Shown here piece after piece: positions 31,819 to 43,003 of a DNA stretch of 64,000 nt. Source of the stretch: Prorocentrum cordatum (taxonomy: Eukaryota > Sar > Dinophyceae > Prorocentrales > Prorocentraceae); the NCBI GenBank assembly GCA_963575745.1, contig CAUYUJ010015948.1:959181-1023180 (forward strand), given 5' to 3'. Numbering within the stretch: position 1 is the first letter of the stretch; each line of letters starts with the position of its first letter. The notes beneath the pieces were generated by a model, which saw only the letters and a program-made list of their open reading frames with translations, was not told the origin of the DNA and searched no databases. A program made the translations under genes and the position numbers.

Positions 31819-32577
31819 TTTTCGCGCATTCGGCGCGCGGCCGAAAGTGTGTGTTCATATAGAGTCCAGCGCCGACTGCGCCCTGGTCGCCGAGGTGGAA
31901 GCCTCGAGGTGTCCCCTACCCCGCTACGCTCCACTCCTCAACTCATCAATCCCCCCTCCAATCCTCAATCCTCAACTCCTCAATCCACAGCCCCTCGCGG
32001 GCCCGGCCGGGCTGCGGGGGGGGGCGCTCCAGGCTCGCCCGCGCGGGCGCAGCCGTCAGGGCGCCGTCCAGCCTGCCATCCAGCGGCCCGCCATCGCCGC
32101 GCCTGCCAGCAGCGCGCGCACCCCCTCAGCCTTCTCCTCAGATTCTCCTCATCCCTCCTCCTCCTCCTCCTCCTCCTCCTCCTCCTCCTCCTCCTCCTCC
32201 TCCCTCGCCTTCGGTACTCGGCGGCCCGAGTCAAGAGCCAACTAGACTAGAGCCCACAAGCGAGGCTCTCAGGCCCTCGGGATCGTGCAGCTATGCGCCC
32301 CCAGGGCGGCCTGCAGCACAGCACTACTCGCTGGATCTCGCAGGGGGGAAGGGGGGGAAGAAGCCCGATCGGGCTGAGTGGACTGGGGCTCGGGGAGGCC
32401 GAGACTAGCGACCAGCTTTTGCCAGTGCGCCTTGTGGGTTTAGGCGCAAGCTCTAGCTGTCAGTGCGCGTGCGCATGCGTGTGCCACGTGTACCCAACGA
32501 AGTGAGATACGCGAGAACAGTGATGACTGTAAAAAACGATCTGGGACAGCTCGGAAAAGCTGGGGCCCATCCGACTC

Positions 32578-32697
32578 CTAGGTCACCCCCAGGGGCGCGA
32601 GGATATTTGTGCATCCGGCCTGGGCCGGCGAGCCGGGAGAGCCACCCTGCCCTTCTCGGCGCGAGGGCGCGATGCGCGAAGTTAGGTGACCTAATGC
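32578..32697. mobile_element. GC-rich inverted-repeat element, family 2
   Basis: Ends are CTAGGTCACCC and GTTAGGTGACCTAAT, an imperfect terminal inverted repeat. The interior has GGGGCGCGAGGATA, TGCCCTTCTCGG and GAGGGCGCGATGCGCGAAG, matching the element at 24.5 kb in order. Confidence 0.6.
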
Positions 32698-33277
32698 GCC
32701 CTCAACTCTCCTGGCCCGCACCGCCTGCGCGGACGGCCGCGCGCGCCGCACGGCGGCCCTTGCAGGGGCGAGGCATGGGGCGAATCCGAAGGGGTGCGAG
32801 CGAGTCAGGAGGGGGCCGAACGATTCAGGTTGATCTCACCTGCTATCTTCACCTGAGTCGCCCCCCTGACTCGTTCGACCGCCCTTCGGAGTCGCCCGAT
32901 CCCTCTTCTCGGAGGCGGGGGGTCGTGGAAGAGGAAGGGGGTCAGGAGTTGCGGGATCGAAATCCTCGATCCTCCTCTCCTTATTTATTCACCAGCCTAC
33001 TCCCGCCTTCCCCATCCCCCATCCTTCTCATCCTAGCCCTCCTCCTTGCTCCCAGCGGGTCCGCCTGGCCGCAGCGGCTGGGCGGGGTGGCGGCGGCAGC
33101 CCGCCCGAGCCGTGCGGCCGAGGGGGCGAGCCAAGACAGTTGCGGTCAGCGGGGGGAGAGCGAGGCCGTCCGTCCTTCGCTTCTCTGCCACCGTCCTCCT
33201 CGGACTCCAGGTGACTCCGGGGAACAGGGGGCCCCTCCAGGATGGGGAGGGGGGGGGGGCACCTTCTTCTGGCCACT

Positions 33278-33412
33278 CCCAGGGGCGCGAAGATAACCGC
33301 GCGCCGCGGCCTGGGCTGGAGAGCTGCCCTACTCCAGTGTTACCCAGGACTGCCGCGCTGGGGCGCGAAGATAATAGCGCGTCGCGCATCGCGGGGCGCG
33401 ACCCGCGAGCTT
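33278..33412. mobile_element. GC-rich inverted-repeat element, family 2
   Basis: Has CCAGGGGCGCGAAGATAACC, then TGCCCTACTCCAG, then GGGGCGCGAAGATAATAGCG and CGCGTCGCGCATCGCG, collinear with the 24.5-kb element. It lies about 140 bp before the gene D start. Confidence 0.6.
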
Positions 33413-33555
33413 CAGCCCCCATCCCCCGTCATTTTCTCAGCGCTCCGATTTCGGTGCCCCTCGAAACCCCGCCCCTGCCGCTGCAGCTGTCTGTGGTCCG
33501 AAGTCACGCCAGGAGCGCGTCGCGCAGCAATCTCTTACTCCTTGTCGTTTCGGCA

Positions 33556-33830
33556 ATGCTCGCTCTTCGCGACATGGGGGACACGGACACGGACGCCCCC
33601 CGCAAGACAGATCAGCAGAAGCTCGACGAGTTCTTTGAGAGGAGGGAGCGGGCTAGCATACCCCATGGGGCTTGGGGGAGAGAGCCACAACTTTACAGGT
33701 ACAAGGTGGACCAGCATCGGAAGCTCGCGTGGGTTTCCACTGGGTTCCCTGGGCCGCCTTTCTCACCCAGCACAGAGTGGCCCGACTGGCTCCTTACGCA
33801 CCCGCACTGCGTTGCGACTAGGAATTTGAC
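33556..33830 (+). CDS. Gene D exon 1: small unknown protein
   Basis: ATG at 33,556. Encodes a polar helix (KTDQQKLDEFFERRERASIP), then an aromatic stretch (LYRYKVDQHRKLAWVSTGFP) and STEWPDWLLTHPHC. Normal composition between two low-complexity regions. The exon end is not fixed; beyond about 33,830 the frame becomes Gly/Pro/Ser-rich. Confidence 0.5.
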
Positions 33831-33954
33831 GCACTGGGGGGCTGGTCACGACGGCGGGCCCAGGTCAATCGGGCCTCTCCCGAGAGAAAAACCGCAATGC
33901 CCTGTTACCTTGCCCCCGGCTTGCGCCCGATGCCAGACCCTGACCCCGAGTCCC

Positions 33955-34055
33955 CATATTATTCCTCCTTCTCCTCTGTATCCTTCTTCCTCCTGCTCCT
34001 CCTCCTCCTGCTGCTCCTCCTCCTCCTCCTCCTGCTCCTCCTCCTCCAATCCTTC
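33955..34055. repeat. (CTC)n tract in gene D intron
   Basis: Pyrimidine microsatellite between exons 1 and 2 of gene D. Confidence 0.85.
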
Positions 34056-34200
34056 TGCCTTCTGCCGTTGCCGCAACGTTGCCTGCCCCCCAACTTGGGG
34101 GCGGAGGGGGGTCGGGGTCGGGCAAAGGTGTCGGGCAGACTGGCGGGGGGCGGGGGGTTTGGGAAGGGGGGGGGTCTCAAACCCAGAGGTGCTTTCACAG

Positions 34201-34330
34201 CAGTCATATCTTTTGGCAGTATCGCACTGTGCTCTTCTGCCAGAATTGCGGAGAGTGGACCAAGGATACTAACAAGCGCAAGCTTGTGGATGCCTGCAAA
34301 GGATCTCGGGAACAACTTCGCTACACCCCC
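34201..34330 (+). CDS. Gene D exon 2: CxxC block
   Basis: After TGCTTTCACAG (34,200). Encodes SHIFWQYRTVLFCQNCGEWT and KDTNKRKLVDACKG, i.e. His, a C-x2-C pair and a later Cys in a compact basic block. The spacing suggests a small zinc-binding site. No family recognised. Confidence 0.5.
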
Positions 34331-34499
34331 CCCTCGCTCCCCCTCTCCCTCTCCTGTGCCCCCTTCCCCCTCGCCTTCGACGGCCTCTTCGGTAGTGAAG
34401 TGAACCAACCCGCTGGGGGGGAGGCGGGCCCGAGGGCCCACAGACATTAAGGAGAAGGGTGGAGGGCAGGGGGGCTGGGATGAGCGGGGCGCCCCCGAG

Positions 34500-34822
34500 G
34501 TTGGTACGATACTGACGTCCCGAAGAAGTACCGCAAGCTCGAGGACCTGGCCCAGGGCAAATTCCCGTACCCGACGAACAAGCCCGACCCCTTCGGCTGG
34601 GACCAGCGCGTCGCTGGCCGTCGTTCGAGCATCAGCATCGGCCCGGCGGAGCGCGCGCCACCGCCACCGCCGCCGCTGCTGAGGCTGCCGCAGATCCAGA
34701 TCCCTGGGTCCCCTGAGGCTGAGGAGGCTGAGGCGGCTGAGGCGCCCCCGCAGGGTCAGCAGAGCCCGCAGGGCCCGGGCCCTGTGCAGATCCGCATCCT
34801 TGTTGCCGCTGCGGACGAGTGA
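34500..34822 (+). CDS. Gene D exon 3: Pro/Glu-rich C-terminus
   Basis: After CGCCCCCGAG (34,499). Encodes GWYDTDVPKKYRKLEDLAQG, PNKP-like PTNKPDPFGWDQRVAGRR, then Pro- and Glu/Ala-rich sequence ending IRILVAAADE and TGA (34,820-34,822). There is no Met near its start, so it is only visible as an internal exon. The ordinary codon pattern against repeat-rich flanks supports coding. Confidence 0.5.
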
Positions 34823-35809
34823 ACCACTCAGCTTGTCGACTGAGGTTCTTTAGGTAGGTCTAGGTAGCTTGTCACCACCCACCAGACCACCCCAACCCAA
34901 CCCGAAGGCTCAGATTTACACTCGATTTCCAGTTAGGGGGGGGTCGGGAAACATCGAAAAAACACGTGTGGAACCCTTATCCCCCCCAACCCGAAATTCG
35001 GGTCTTCGGGTTGGGTTGGGGTGGTCTGGTAGGTAGTCAGCTTGCACATTTGCCATTTCAGTTGGCATACAGGGGCCTCTTGCAGCCTCTTGCATCCACC
35101 ACCGTCCCACTTCGCAATCTCCGATCCCCTTGCCCTCTTCCTCCTACTCCTCCCCCTCACCCCTCTCTCCCCTCCCTCCAACACGCGTCTCTCAGCCCGC
35201 GGAGTCCGCAGTCCCCCTAAGGCCCTCAGGCTACTACATCGGTCGGCTCTTTCCTTTTTTCCATCGGCCCATCGGCCCCCCAGGTAGTGTGTATACTAGT
35301 TGGTCGGAGCCCTGGCGTAGGCGCAGGTACAGTACGGGGTCTATGAGGGTCGAAACCCCCAACGGCCTGTTGTCGCGCCCAAGCGACGCGCTGGCAAGCT
35401 GGGCGGACGCCCTCAGACAGGGAAAGCTGGACCCCCAGCTCGAACTAAGAAAAACAATGATAGCAATGCTATGCTTAGCAATGCTCCCTCCCCAACTCCG
35501 TACTCACTTGCCGCCGCGGCCGCCTGCTCTCTATCCTTTCCCCTCCCCCTTCCCCCGTTTCCTCGGCCCTCAAGTGTCGAAAACCTCCTGGGCCTCAGGC
35601 CGGCCCCGATGGCCTGCTTTATGATGCGGTCGGGGGCGCATCTACGCATCGATGTTTCACAGCAAACTGTGTTTGACAGTCAACTTTATAGCTTTATATA
35701 TTTATGAAACTGATAACGGCGTGCGCTCTCGACAAGCTCGTGAGTGACCATCGTTCCGCGTGCTGAGGTTGTACTGTGCGCCCTTGCAACACATAAAACG
35801 TAATCCAAT

Positions 35810-35960
35810 CCTTGAACTTTATTCAAGAATCGCGCTCTGGCTGGGGACTTCCTCTCACTTTATTGAAGGATCGCGCTCTCGCCTGATACTTCCTTGCAAT
35901 GTATTCAGGCGCGGCGCCTTCGACAATCAGAAATCGCGCTCTCGTTTTATAAGTTCTACC
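35810..35960. repeat. Dispersed minisatellite with CGCGCTCTCG core
   Basis: Three diverged units of about 50-60 bp with the pattern TTCAAGAATCGCGCTCT / GGACTTCCT / TTTATT. The same repeat occurs at 47,620-47,760 (opposite strand), 47,930-48,060 and 54,270-54,390. Confidence 0.65.
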
Positions 35961-36239
35961 GTGTGCTGCGTCCGTCATTCATAAGCTGTAGTTTATTATT
36001 ATAGAGTGTGTGACTACATCCCAATTGTTTCATCATATTAGAATATCACATTCCAACTCCAGCGGCCTTCAATTTAGAACCCTCGCCGTTGAATGATTCC
36101 TTCAACGCAAGGGGGGCCCCAACCCTTATCGATCGAACCTGAGCGACCTGCTTGTGCACATCACTAAGCGTGCCTTGTCTTCCATCTGCCCCTCTTCCCT
36201 TTCGGGGAGGGGTCAACCCCTCCTTCTCCCCCCTCCTCT

Positions 36240-36870
36240 GGACCTGGACGGAGAATCCCACGAGGGGTTGGGGCGTCCAAGATGGCCCAAAATGGCTCCA
36301 AGAGCGCCTCGGAGAGCCCAAGATGACCTCCAAGATGGCTCAAGATATCTCAAGATGCCTCCAAATGGCTCCCACGATGCTCCAAGAGGCCCCAAGACCG
36401 CTCCAAAACGGCTCCAAGTGGCCACAGAGCTCCCCAAACTGGCCCCGAAGAGGCCAACATCCTTCCAACACCTACGGCAAATCAATGTTTGTTGCTTTCT
36501 CGCCTTTTCGCTTCTGGTGGCCATCCGAGGCCTCATGATGGCTCCAAGATAGCCCAAGAGGACCCCAGGAGAGACCCAAGAGAGCCCCAAGACGGCCCCA
36601 AGAGCACCCCAGAGCGCCCCAAAAGCGCCCCAAGAGCGCCCCGAGAGGCGACTTTTGGGGCTCCCAAGGGGGGAGGGAAACTAAAGAACCCCTGTTTTTT
36701 GATCGATGTCCTTCAAGATGGCCTCAAGAGTGCCCCTGAAGCTCCCGAGAGCGCCCGGACAGCCCCGAGAGGCGCCCAAGGGGCGTCCAAGAGGCTACCA
36801 GATAGGCCCCCAAGAGGCCTCAAGAGGATCTCCGAGGCACCTGAGACCCTCAAAGAAGCCCATGGGCTCG
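36240..36870. repeat. CCAAGA-type minisatellite
   Basis: Irregular units of about 9-18 bp such as CCCAAGAGC, CTCCAAGATGGC and CCCCAAGAC. The complementary version (TCTTGGGGGCC) fills 50,490-51,055, so the family occurs in both orientations. Confidence 0.85.
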
Positions 36871-37559
36871 CTAAGGTGCTCCTTCTCCACCTCCTCCTCC
36901 TCGTCCACTGTCTCTTCCTCCTTCCTCATCATCGCCCTCATCCTCCTTTTCCTCCTCCTCCTCCTCCTCCTCCTCCCCCTCCCTCTCCTCCACCATCCTC
37001 TCCCTCTTGGGGTATCGGACGGCTTTCCCCGCCCTTTGTTCTTCTGCATGCTCCCCCACTTCCCTGATCACCTCAACTCCCCTGGGCAGCCTTGCTGGAT
37101 GGGCTGGTGGGGGAATTTTTGTTCGCGAGCGCAAGCGGAAGAGCCGCGCGCCGTCATGGAATTGCCGAGTAACAAAGACCTAAGTTACTACGGCCTAGCA
37201 CGGGACCGCAAGCGTGCAGCTAACAAGCGGCGGACAAATCCAGACTAAGCGGCGGGGCGAGCTCAACCGCAACTCACACGAAGCAGGCGAAAACGACCAC
37301 CGGGCCAGACTGGTGGTGGCGACGGCGCCCACATTGCAGTAGCGTCACTCCCGACATAGGCGAAGCGTCAACAATTTTGCTGCCACTTTCGGCCTCCGGG
37401 GGCCCTCACGGGGCCCCGGGACAATCAAAAGACGGTTCCGGATGACGAACTGGTCCCACGGAAGAGACCCAGACCTCTGGGGATCCGCGTTGCGACAAAT
37501 CAAGACGTCGGATTTCTGGGAAAGTCCGTCACCACGCCCGGCACTACGCCTCTGTTAGG

Positions 37560-39560
37560 CGTCAGTGAGACACCACCGCGCGTCTCATTCGACTGGTTAT
37601 GGCGGAGCCACCTCAAAGCTCGCCTTCACAGACGGGACCATCATAGCGGGATGCTCGGCGGCCACCACACTCGCGAAGGTCCTGCTCCTGACGCCGCTGC
37701 GCCAAGCCACTGTAGCCAGGCCCTTGGTCGTGCCGAAGAACGTGGTGGACGATCTCCAATTGCAATCGATTGGGCGGTTTGTTTAGGTCGCAGAGCAACT
37801 AGGACAGGCCTTCGAGAGCCTCTTGGACTCCTTCCGTGACTTGCTGCTGCCAGTGCGCATTTGGAAGTGCAGGTACCTCGCGCCGTCTACGGAGCTGGAC
37901 GCCAACCTGCAGGAGCACCAGACCATGCCGGCCGCGTCACAGCGACACACCGTCCGGTCCTTGGGCATCGACCCGAATAAGGAGCGCCTCCGCCGCGTGG
38001 GAGCCGCCAGGGCCAGGAAGGCGTATGCCGTGAAGAGAGGTAGGAGGTGCCGACGTCTGCGCGAAGCTGGCGCTGAAACGCAGATGGCACACCGCGCTGG
38101 AGTGACTGCGAAAGGCCCGCTGGGGTTCCGCGGTGACATACGCACCCTGAGATCCTTGAGTTTAGCGATCTGGCCCTTGAGCGTCTCCATGGCGACGCTG
38201 AACTGAAGGATCTCAGGGGCCGTATGACAGGCATCGGCAACACGCAGCTTCACGGACCCCGAGTGACAGTTGCTGGGGGTTGCGGCCAGCTCCCTCGGGG
38301 GGCCTGAGTGAGGCTGCGGCTGCGCAGTTATCGCGCAGGCGTGCGGTGCGATCCGTTTGTTCTCGTCACCGCCGACGCTGTCGTCTCGTGGTGCTCGGCG
38401 CTATGGCATTCATTCGTGAAGAGGCGCATCGTAGAGGTTGTGATGCAGCTGGCGCTGGAGTACGAAAACGTTGAATCACCCATGGAGACAGACTTCCTCT
38501 CCCGCGGACGTTGCGGTGCTGAGCGCGGCTCGCGTCGGCTGGATGTTCGAGAATGCCACGCATGTGAGCGCCGACCGGGGAGAGCGCCTCCACCTGGCGC
38601 GCCTCCCTCGAGTCCCAGCGCGGGCACTCGCAATCGAATCGGCTGTGCGCGCTTCGGATCGCCTTGCCCTGGGGCGGCAAGGGCAAGAGGAGAGGGCTGC
38701 GCAAGAGGACGTGCAGCCTTTCCTGGTCTTCTGGGCTGCCCTGCGGCCGCTCTTGGACAAGTCGCAAACACTCTGGACGGCGCGACACCAGAGGATGCTA
38801 CGAGCTGCTGTGGGCAACACGCTCTGGACGCGGTCCTGGCTCCACGCCCACGGTCTCGCATCCACCCCTACGTGCAATGCGTGCGGCGGTGCGGGAGGCA
38901 CCCCGGGGAAACTCTGCTACGATTGCCCCGCTCTCGAAGCCCTGAGGAGAGAAATCACGACGCCCGAGCTTTGCCGATGAGCCCGCCGAACACGGGACTG
39001 GGACGCGGCAGCAGGAGAGTTGTTTGCGCGCAGTGTTCATCCAGATCCCGCGCCTCTCTTCCTGCGGTCCCGCGTGGCGATGGATGTGCAGTGGATCAAC
39101 CTGCCTGCTGATGGTCTATTGCGAGGCGTTTTCTTTTTTGGATGGAAGCGCCTACCACCCGAAGTAACCAATTCTAGCATGAGCGGGCTGGAGCATCGTC
39201 CAAGTGGACAGGTTCGGCAACTTAGTGGCTCATGCGACGGGCGCGGACGTCGATGCAGGCCGGTCCACGCTGTGGGAGCTGAGAAGAAGGCGAACGCGCA
39301 TGCCGACGACTTGGCCAAGCGAGGGGCGCAACTGCCCAAGACATCCGACGATGAATTGGACCCCTGGCTCGGCCTCCGGGAACTGGCAGGAGAAGCGGCG
39401 CGGTGTGCAGTTGAATGCCACGCCTACGTTGTCGGCAACGGATTCGTGGACCACGACGACGCCCCCGGGGCCAACCAGAGCGTCGCGGTCAACGGCGCCG
39501 GGACGGTCGATGGTCGTCTGCCAACGCCTCCTGCCGCACTGGGGCAGCGGCGGGCGTAGC
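37560..39560 (+). pseudogene. Decayed LINE: reverse transcriptase palm to RNase H
   Basis: The frame 37,565-38,206 encodes FTDGTIIAGCSAATTLAKVL, a VVDD motif C, an in-frame TAG (about 37,784), then FRDLLLPVRIWKCRYLAPST and the thumb-like SLGIDPNKERLRRVGAARAR. 38,308-38,470 continues in another frame (DPFVLVTADAVVSW). 38,471-38,980 is in a third, with GWMF, TLWTRSWLHAHGL and a Cys cluster (CNACG, CYDC). RNase H pieces follow at 39,130-39,420: FLDGSAYHPK, AGWSIVQVDRFGNL, then KANAHADDLAKRGA. At least three frameshifts and one or more stops. Unlike the LINE at the left end, RNase H follows the reverse transcriptase, so this is a different lineage. Confidence 0.8.
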
Positions 39561-40435
39561 CGCAGAACCGCCAGACTGGAACCGAGCGGCAGGTGTCGGG
39601 GCCGCACGAGAGGAGCGTGGAGAGGGAGGGGCTCTCCATGAGAAGTGCGTCGGCGCGTCAGGACCAGAGAAGTGTGGGCGGTCATCATTCCCCAGTGGGC
39701 AGGGCTGACACGTTAGCGGCACATCCTCCTGTTGCTCAAGTGCGGCGGGCACGCTTTACTTCAAGCACAGCTTGAACAACAGCAGAGCCACGCATTCATG
39801 TTTTGCATGTATGGCGGTGCGCATGTTTGGGGATCATGCCCAGGGAAATGCATCCAAGAGCGGTGCAAGGAGCATGGACAAAACCCGAGCGCACGGGGAC
39901 GGCTGTGGAAACTCTAAAATGGGGAGCGTCCGCATCCCAGGCGCACCAAAATCAGTCTGGCCCCCCACCCCGAGGCCATCCCGTGGGCCGAGCGACTGCG
40001 CTTGGGGGGACCCCTTTGTCGGGAAAGGCGCATGCAGGAATGCAGCTCCTCTGTCCAGCCTGGACAGTGCGACCAGCAGGCCGCGGCAGCCCGAGGCACA
40101 TCTCCTGTCTTACCACGGCTTGTTTGAATCTGATCTGCCTTCGGTGCGAGAACGCGGGCGGCGCAATCGCCAGCGAGCCGGCAGACGGCGGAACGCCCTG
40201 GATTCCGGTGCAAAACCCCCAAACGGCTCCGAATCTGGACGGTTTCCGTGTCAGCCGCTGGGGCCACACGCCCCTGGGTACGCTAGGGACCGCCCCCTCT
40301 CTCCCCCGCTTGCCCTGTTTCCCTTCCTCCTCCTCGGCTCTCTCTGGGGGCGGTTCACTGCCTGCCCAGTGTGCTTGGGGCCCCGCTGGGGGCTGATGCA
40401 GCGGGAAGCTGCGCCTTCAGGCCAGTGCTTAGTTA
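39560..40435. other. Spacer, no gene seen
   Basis: Unique-looking GC-rich sequence with overlapping open frames in several frames and no motif. It may include the 3' flank of the LINE remnant. Confidence 0.5.
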
Positions 40436-40436
40436 C

Positions 40437-40737
40437 CTCCTCCTCCTCCTCCTCCTCCTCCTCCTCCTTCACCTCCTCCTCCTCCTCCTCCTCCTCCTCC
40501 TCCTCCTCCTCCTCCTCCTCCTCCTCCTCTCCCCCTCCTCTCTCCTCTCCTCCTCTCCTCCTCTCCTCCCTCTCCTCCTCCTCCTGCTCCTCCTCCTCCA
40601 TCCTCCTCCTGCTCCTCCTCCTGCTCCTCCTCCTCCTCCTGCTCCTCCTCCTCCTCCTCCTCCTCCTCCTCCTCCTCCTCTTGCTCGTCCTCCTGCTCCT
40701 CCTCCTGCTCCTCGTCCTCGTCCTCCTCCCCCCACGA
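40437..40737. repeat. (CTC)n microsatellite, ~300 bp
   Basis: Nearly pure CTCCTC with a few CTG and CTT interruptions. The opposite-strand counterpart (GGA)n is at 41,868-42,012. Confidence 0.95.
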
Positions 40738-40934
40738 CGCTGCGCGCTGCGCCGCCGCGGGTGCAGGAACTCCTCCATCCGCGACAGGATCCTGGGGCCG
40801 GCGCCCAGGAAACGAATGGGGCGGGTGCGGTGGCCGGAGCTGAGGCCCGCCATGAAGGTCGACGGCGACGTCGACGTCGACGACGAATTGTTGAGGCTTC
40901 CCAAGTGGGGTCCGAGTAAATGGTGTCGGAGGAT

Positions 40935-41100
40935 CGCACCGCATCGCCGATGCATCGGCGACGTCGGGGTGGAGAGAATCGGCCTCCATATCGCGCCGAA
41001 ACGCCGATGCATCGGCGACGTCGGGGTGGAGAGAATCGGCCTCCTTATCGCGCCGAAACGCCGATGCATCGGCGATGCGCTGCGACCCTCGGACTCCACA
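40935..41100. repeat. 57-bp tandem repeat with CGATGCATCGGCGA core
   Basis: Three units of about 57 bp (CGATGCATCGGCGACGTCGG, GGTGGAGAGAATCGGCCTCC, TATCGCGCCGAAACGC). A related block with the same left flank (GAGGCYTCC, TGGGGTCC, AGTA-ATGG) lies at 48,735-48,935. The core contains the palindrome CGATGCATCG. Confidence 0.85.
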
Positions 41101-41867
41101 GCACTCGGAACCGATTCGGGAGGCCTGGATAATTGTGGCGAAGAGTCTTGGGCGTTTACGCATGTCATCGTCGCAACGGATGGTTGCGGCTCGAAAGTCT
41201 GGCCAGGGTGAACATGCGACCGGGCTGGAGGAATAGATCTTGAGCGGAATTTAGAGGGATCGCCATGAAGAGCAACTGAGAGAAAGGGGTCCTGAACATT
41301 GTAGCCGTTCTGGGCCTCCCAGGGCACTTCCCAAGCCCCAGCGCCGTCCGAAACCGACTCAGGACAGAAAACCAACTTTGGAGAACCCCCAGAATCCAGG
41401 ACCCGTCTCCTTCAAGACCCTTCCGCTTCATGGCAAGGGGTTGGGCGGTCGGAACAAAAAGAAAGATGACCATGATGGCCGCTACCGTACCACATGCCGG
41501 CCAACTGGTGCCAGCTCGCACCGTACCCTGACAACTGGTGATGGTAAACTTTTGGAACATCACAATACTGGCCTTGGCTACCGATTCGAACCGTACGGTA
41601 CCGTGCCGGCCACGAGTACGGTACGGAACGATCCCGTACAGAACAGAAGTCCCAAAGCCTGATCCCTCGATCCTTTACAGAGGCATCGATGATCAAGGCT
41701 TTTGGGTGCAAAAATATGCGTTTGGCCCGCCTTGGGCCTCCAGAGACCATTGGGGCGGAGAGACGTCTCCATTCAGCTCCGGTCGGCCCCTGAGGCACAC
41801 CAGGCGGTGAACGCCGCCCCTGTCACTGCCGCCTCGAGGCTATGGCCCGCTGGTGTATTGGGGCAAA

Positions 41868-42012
41868 GAGGAGGAGGAGGAGGAGGAGGAGGAGGAGGAG
41901 GAGGAGGAGGAGGAGGAGGAGGGAGGAGGAGGAGGAGGAGGAGGAGGAGGAGGAGGAGGAGGAGGAGGAGGAGGAGGAGGAGGAGGAGGAGGAGGAGGAG
42001 GAGGAGGAGTAG
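41868..42012. repeat. (GGA)n microsatellite
   Basis: Pure GGAGGA purine tract. Confidence 0.95.
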
Positions 42013-43000
42013 AGAGACAAGCACTCGCGTCAAGGACCGAGGGAGGCAGCCCTCCGTCCTCCGTCCCTGATGCAGCAAGCACACACGATAAGACATACTG
42101 AGAGACATCAGGGGGGGCACATTGGTCGTGGATGACTTGCGGACAGCCAGCCCGTACAAGAAAGACGAGATACAAGGGCCTTGGAAGGCCATGCCGAAAG
42201 TTTGCGAGCGGGGCGCGGCTTGCGAACGCGGCCAAGGATGGGCCGAAGGGGAAGGATGGACAATCATATCCTTCCTATGCGGGTTGACTGTAGTTCCTAC
42301 CCTACGGTGCCCCAAGATTTGCAGATTTCCCCCACGTTTGGGACATTCACCAAAATTTCGACCCACTTCCTTGGGGGCTGGCTGGATGGATTCCTTACTC
42401 GGCGTGCCTGATTTACCGCATCCCTGGTGATGCACCGTGTCAGGCCTATGGGAGAGCTCCCTGCGTTCAGGAAGGGTCGCCCTTCGGCGAGTTCAGCGGG
42501 CGGAGGGACCTCCTACGACAGCTGCCTCGTGATCCGCGCCACTTAAGCTTTGATTATTTGTGAATGTTTTTGTCCCCAGGCAGCGTAGCTTCGAATTCGT
42601 GGGCTCCCACGCCAGCTGAGACAGCGAAGGCCTCGCCCTCGAGGGCGCGGGCCGCGCCGAGCGCGCTGATGTTGCTAGTCTAGTGCAGGTCAAGCCGAAC
42701 TGGCCGCTCGCGCAAAGCTGCGAAGGCAGGGAGCGGCGATACCCCATGCTCGCTCGAAGTGCTGCACACGTTTCAAAACATTCTAGGCTGTGGTCAGCAA
42801 CCCACTGAACCCCAGGAAACACACAACTCACTGTGGCTCTCCCTACGGGGCAGAACTGAACACCATTTGTAAGGTCATGGGCAACTGTCACGGCGAGCTA
42901 AGAGTCCATGCAAGTGCCAATCCATTTGACCGTTCGACTGATGAGCAAAGCCCCAATCAAGCAAATTGTGACGGTGCCAGCGTCACGCGTCGCCCGTGCG
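42013..43000. other. Spacer downstream of gene E, no gene seen
   Basis: This would contain the 3' UTR of gene E on the minus strand. Open frames are short and without motif. No terminator can be called; dinoflagellate polyadenylation signals are not recognisable here. Confidence 0.5.
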
Positions 43001-43003
43001 CCC

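Larger units (their letters stand above)
31819..33540. other. Intergenic stretch with repeats
   Basis: Contains a (CCT)n tract at 32,150-32,205 and two family-2 inverted-repeat elements (listed separately). The rest has low-complexity Pro/Ser/Arg frames. No gene supported. Confidence 0.6.
34823..37560. other. Intergenic, repeat-rich; no gene supported
   Basis: Holds the dispersed CGCGCTCTCG repeat (35,810-35,960), the CCAAGA minisatellite (36,240-36,870) and a (CTC)n tract (36,885-37,000). A short plus-strand frame around 35,330-35,460 has SRPSDALASWADALRQGKLD but no further support. 37,130-37,560 may belong to the LINE remnant that follows. Confidence 0.5.

Noticed and set aside
33046-34272. 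A continuous 408-codon plus-strand frame through gene D exon 1
   Set aside because: Its ends run through the family-2 element and the CTC tract; only about 33,556-33,830 has ordinary composition.
36280-36320. AGCCATTTTGG on the minus strand, resembling part of the spliced leader
   Set aside because: It arises from the CCAAGATGGCTC minisatellite and has no gene beside it.
39772-41375. Long frames on both strands with poly-Ser, poly-Leu, poly-Glu or poly-Gly
   Set aside because: Generated by the (CTC)n tract at 40.4-40.7 kb; flanking parts show no motif.
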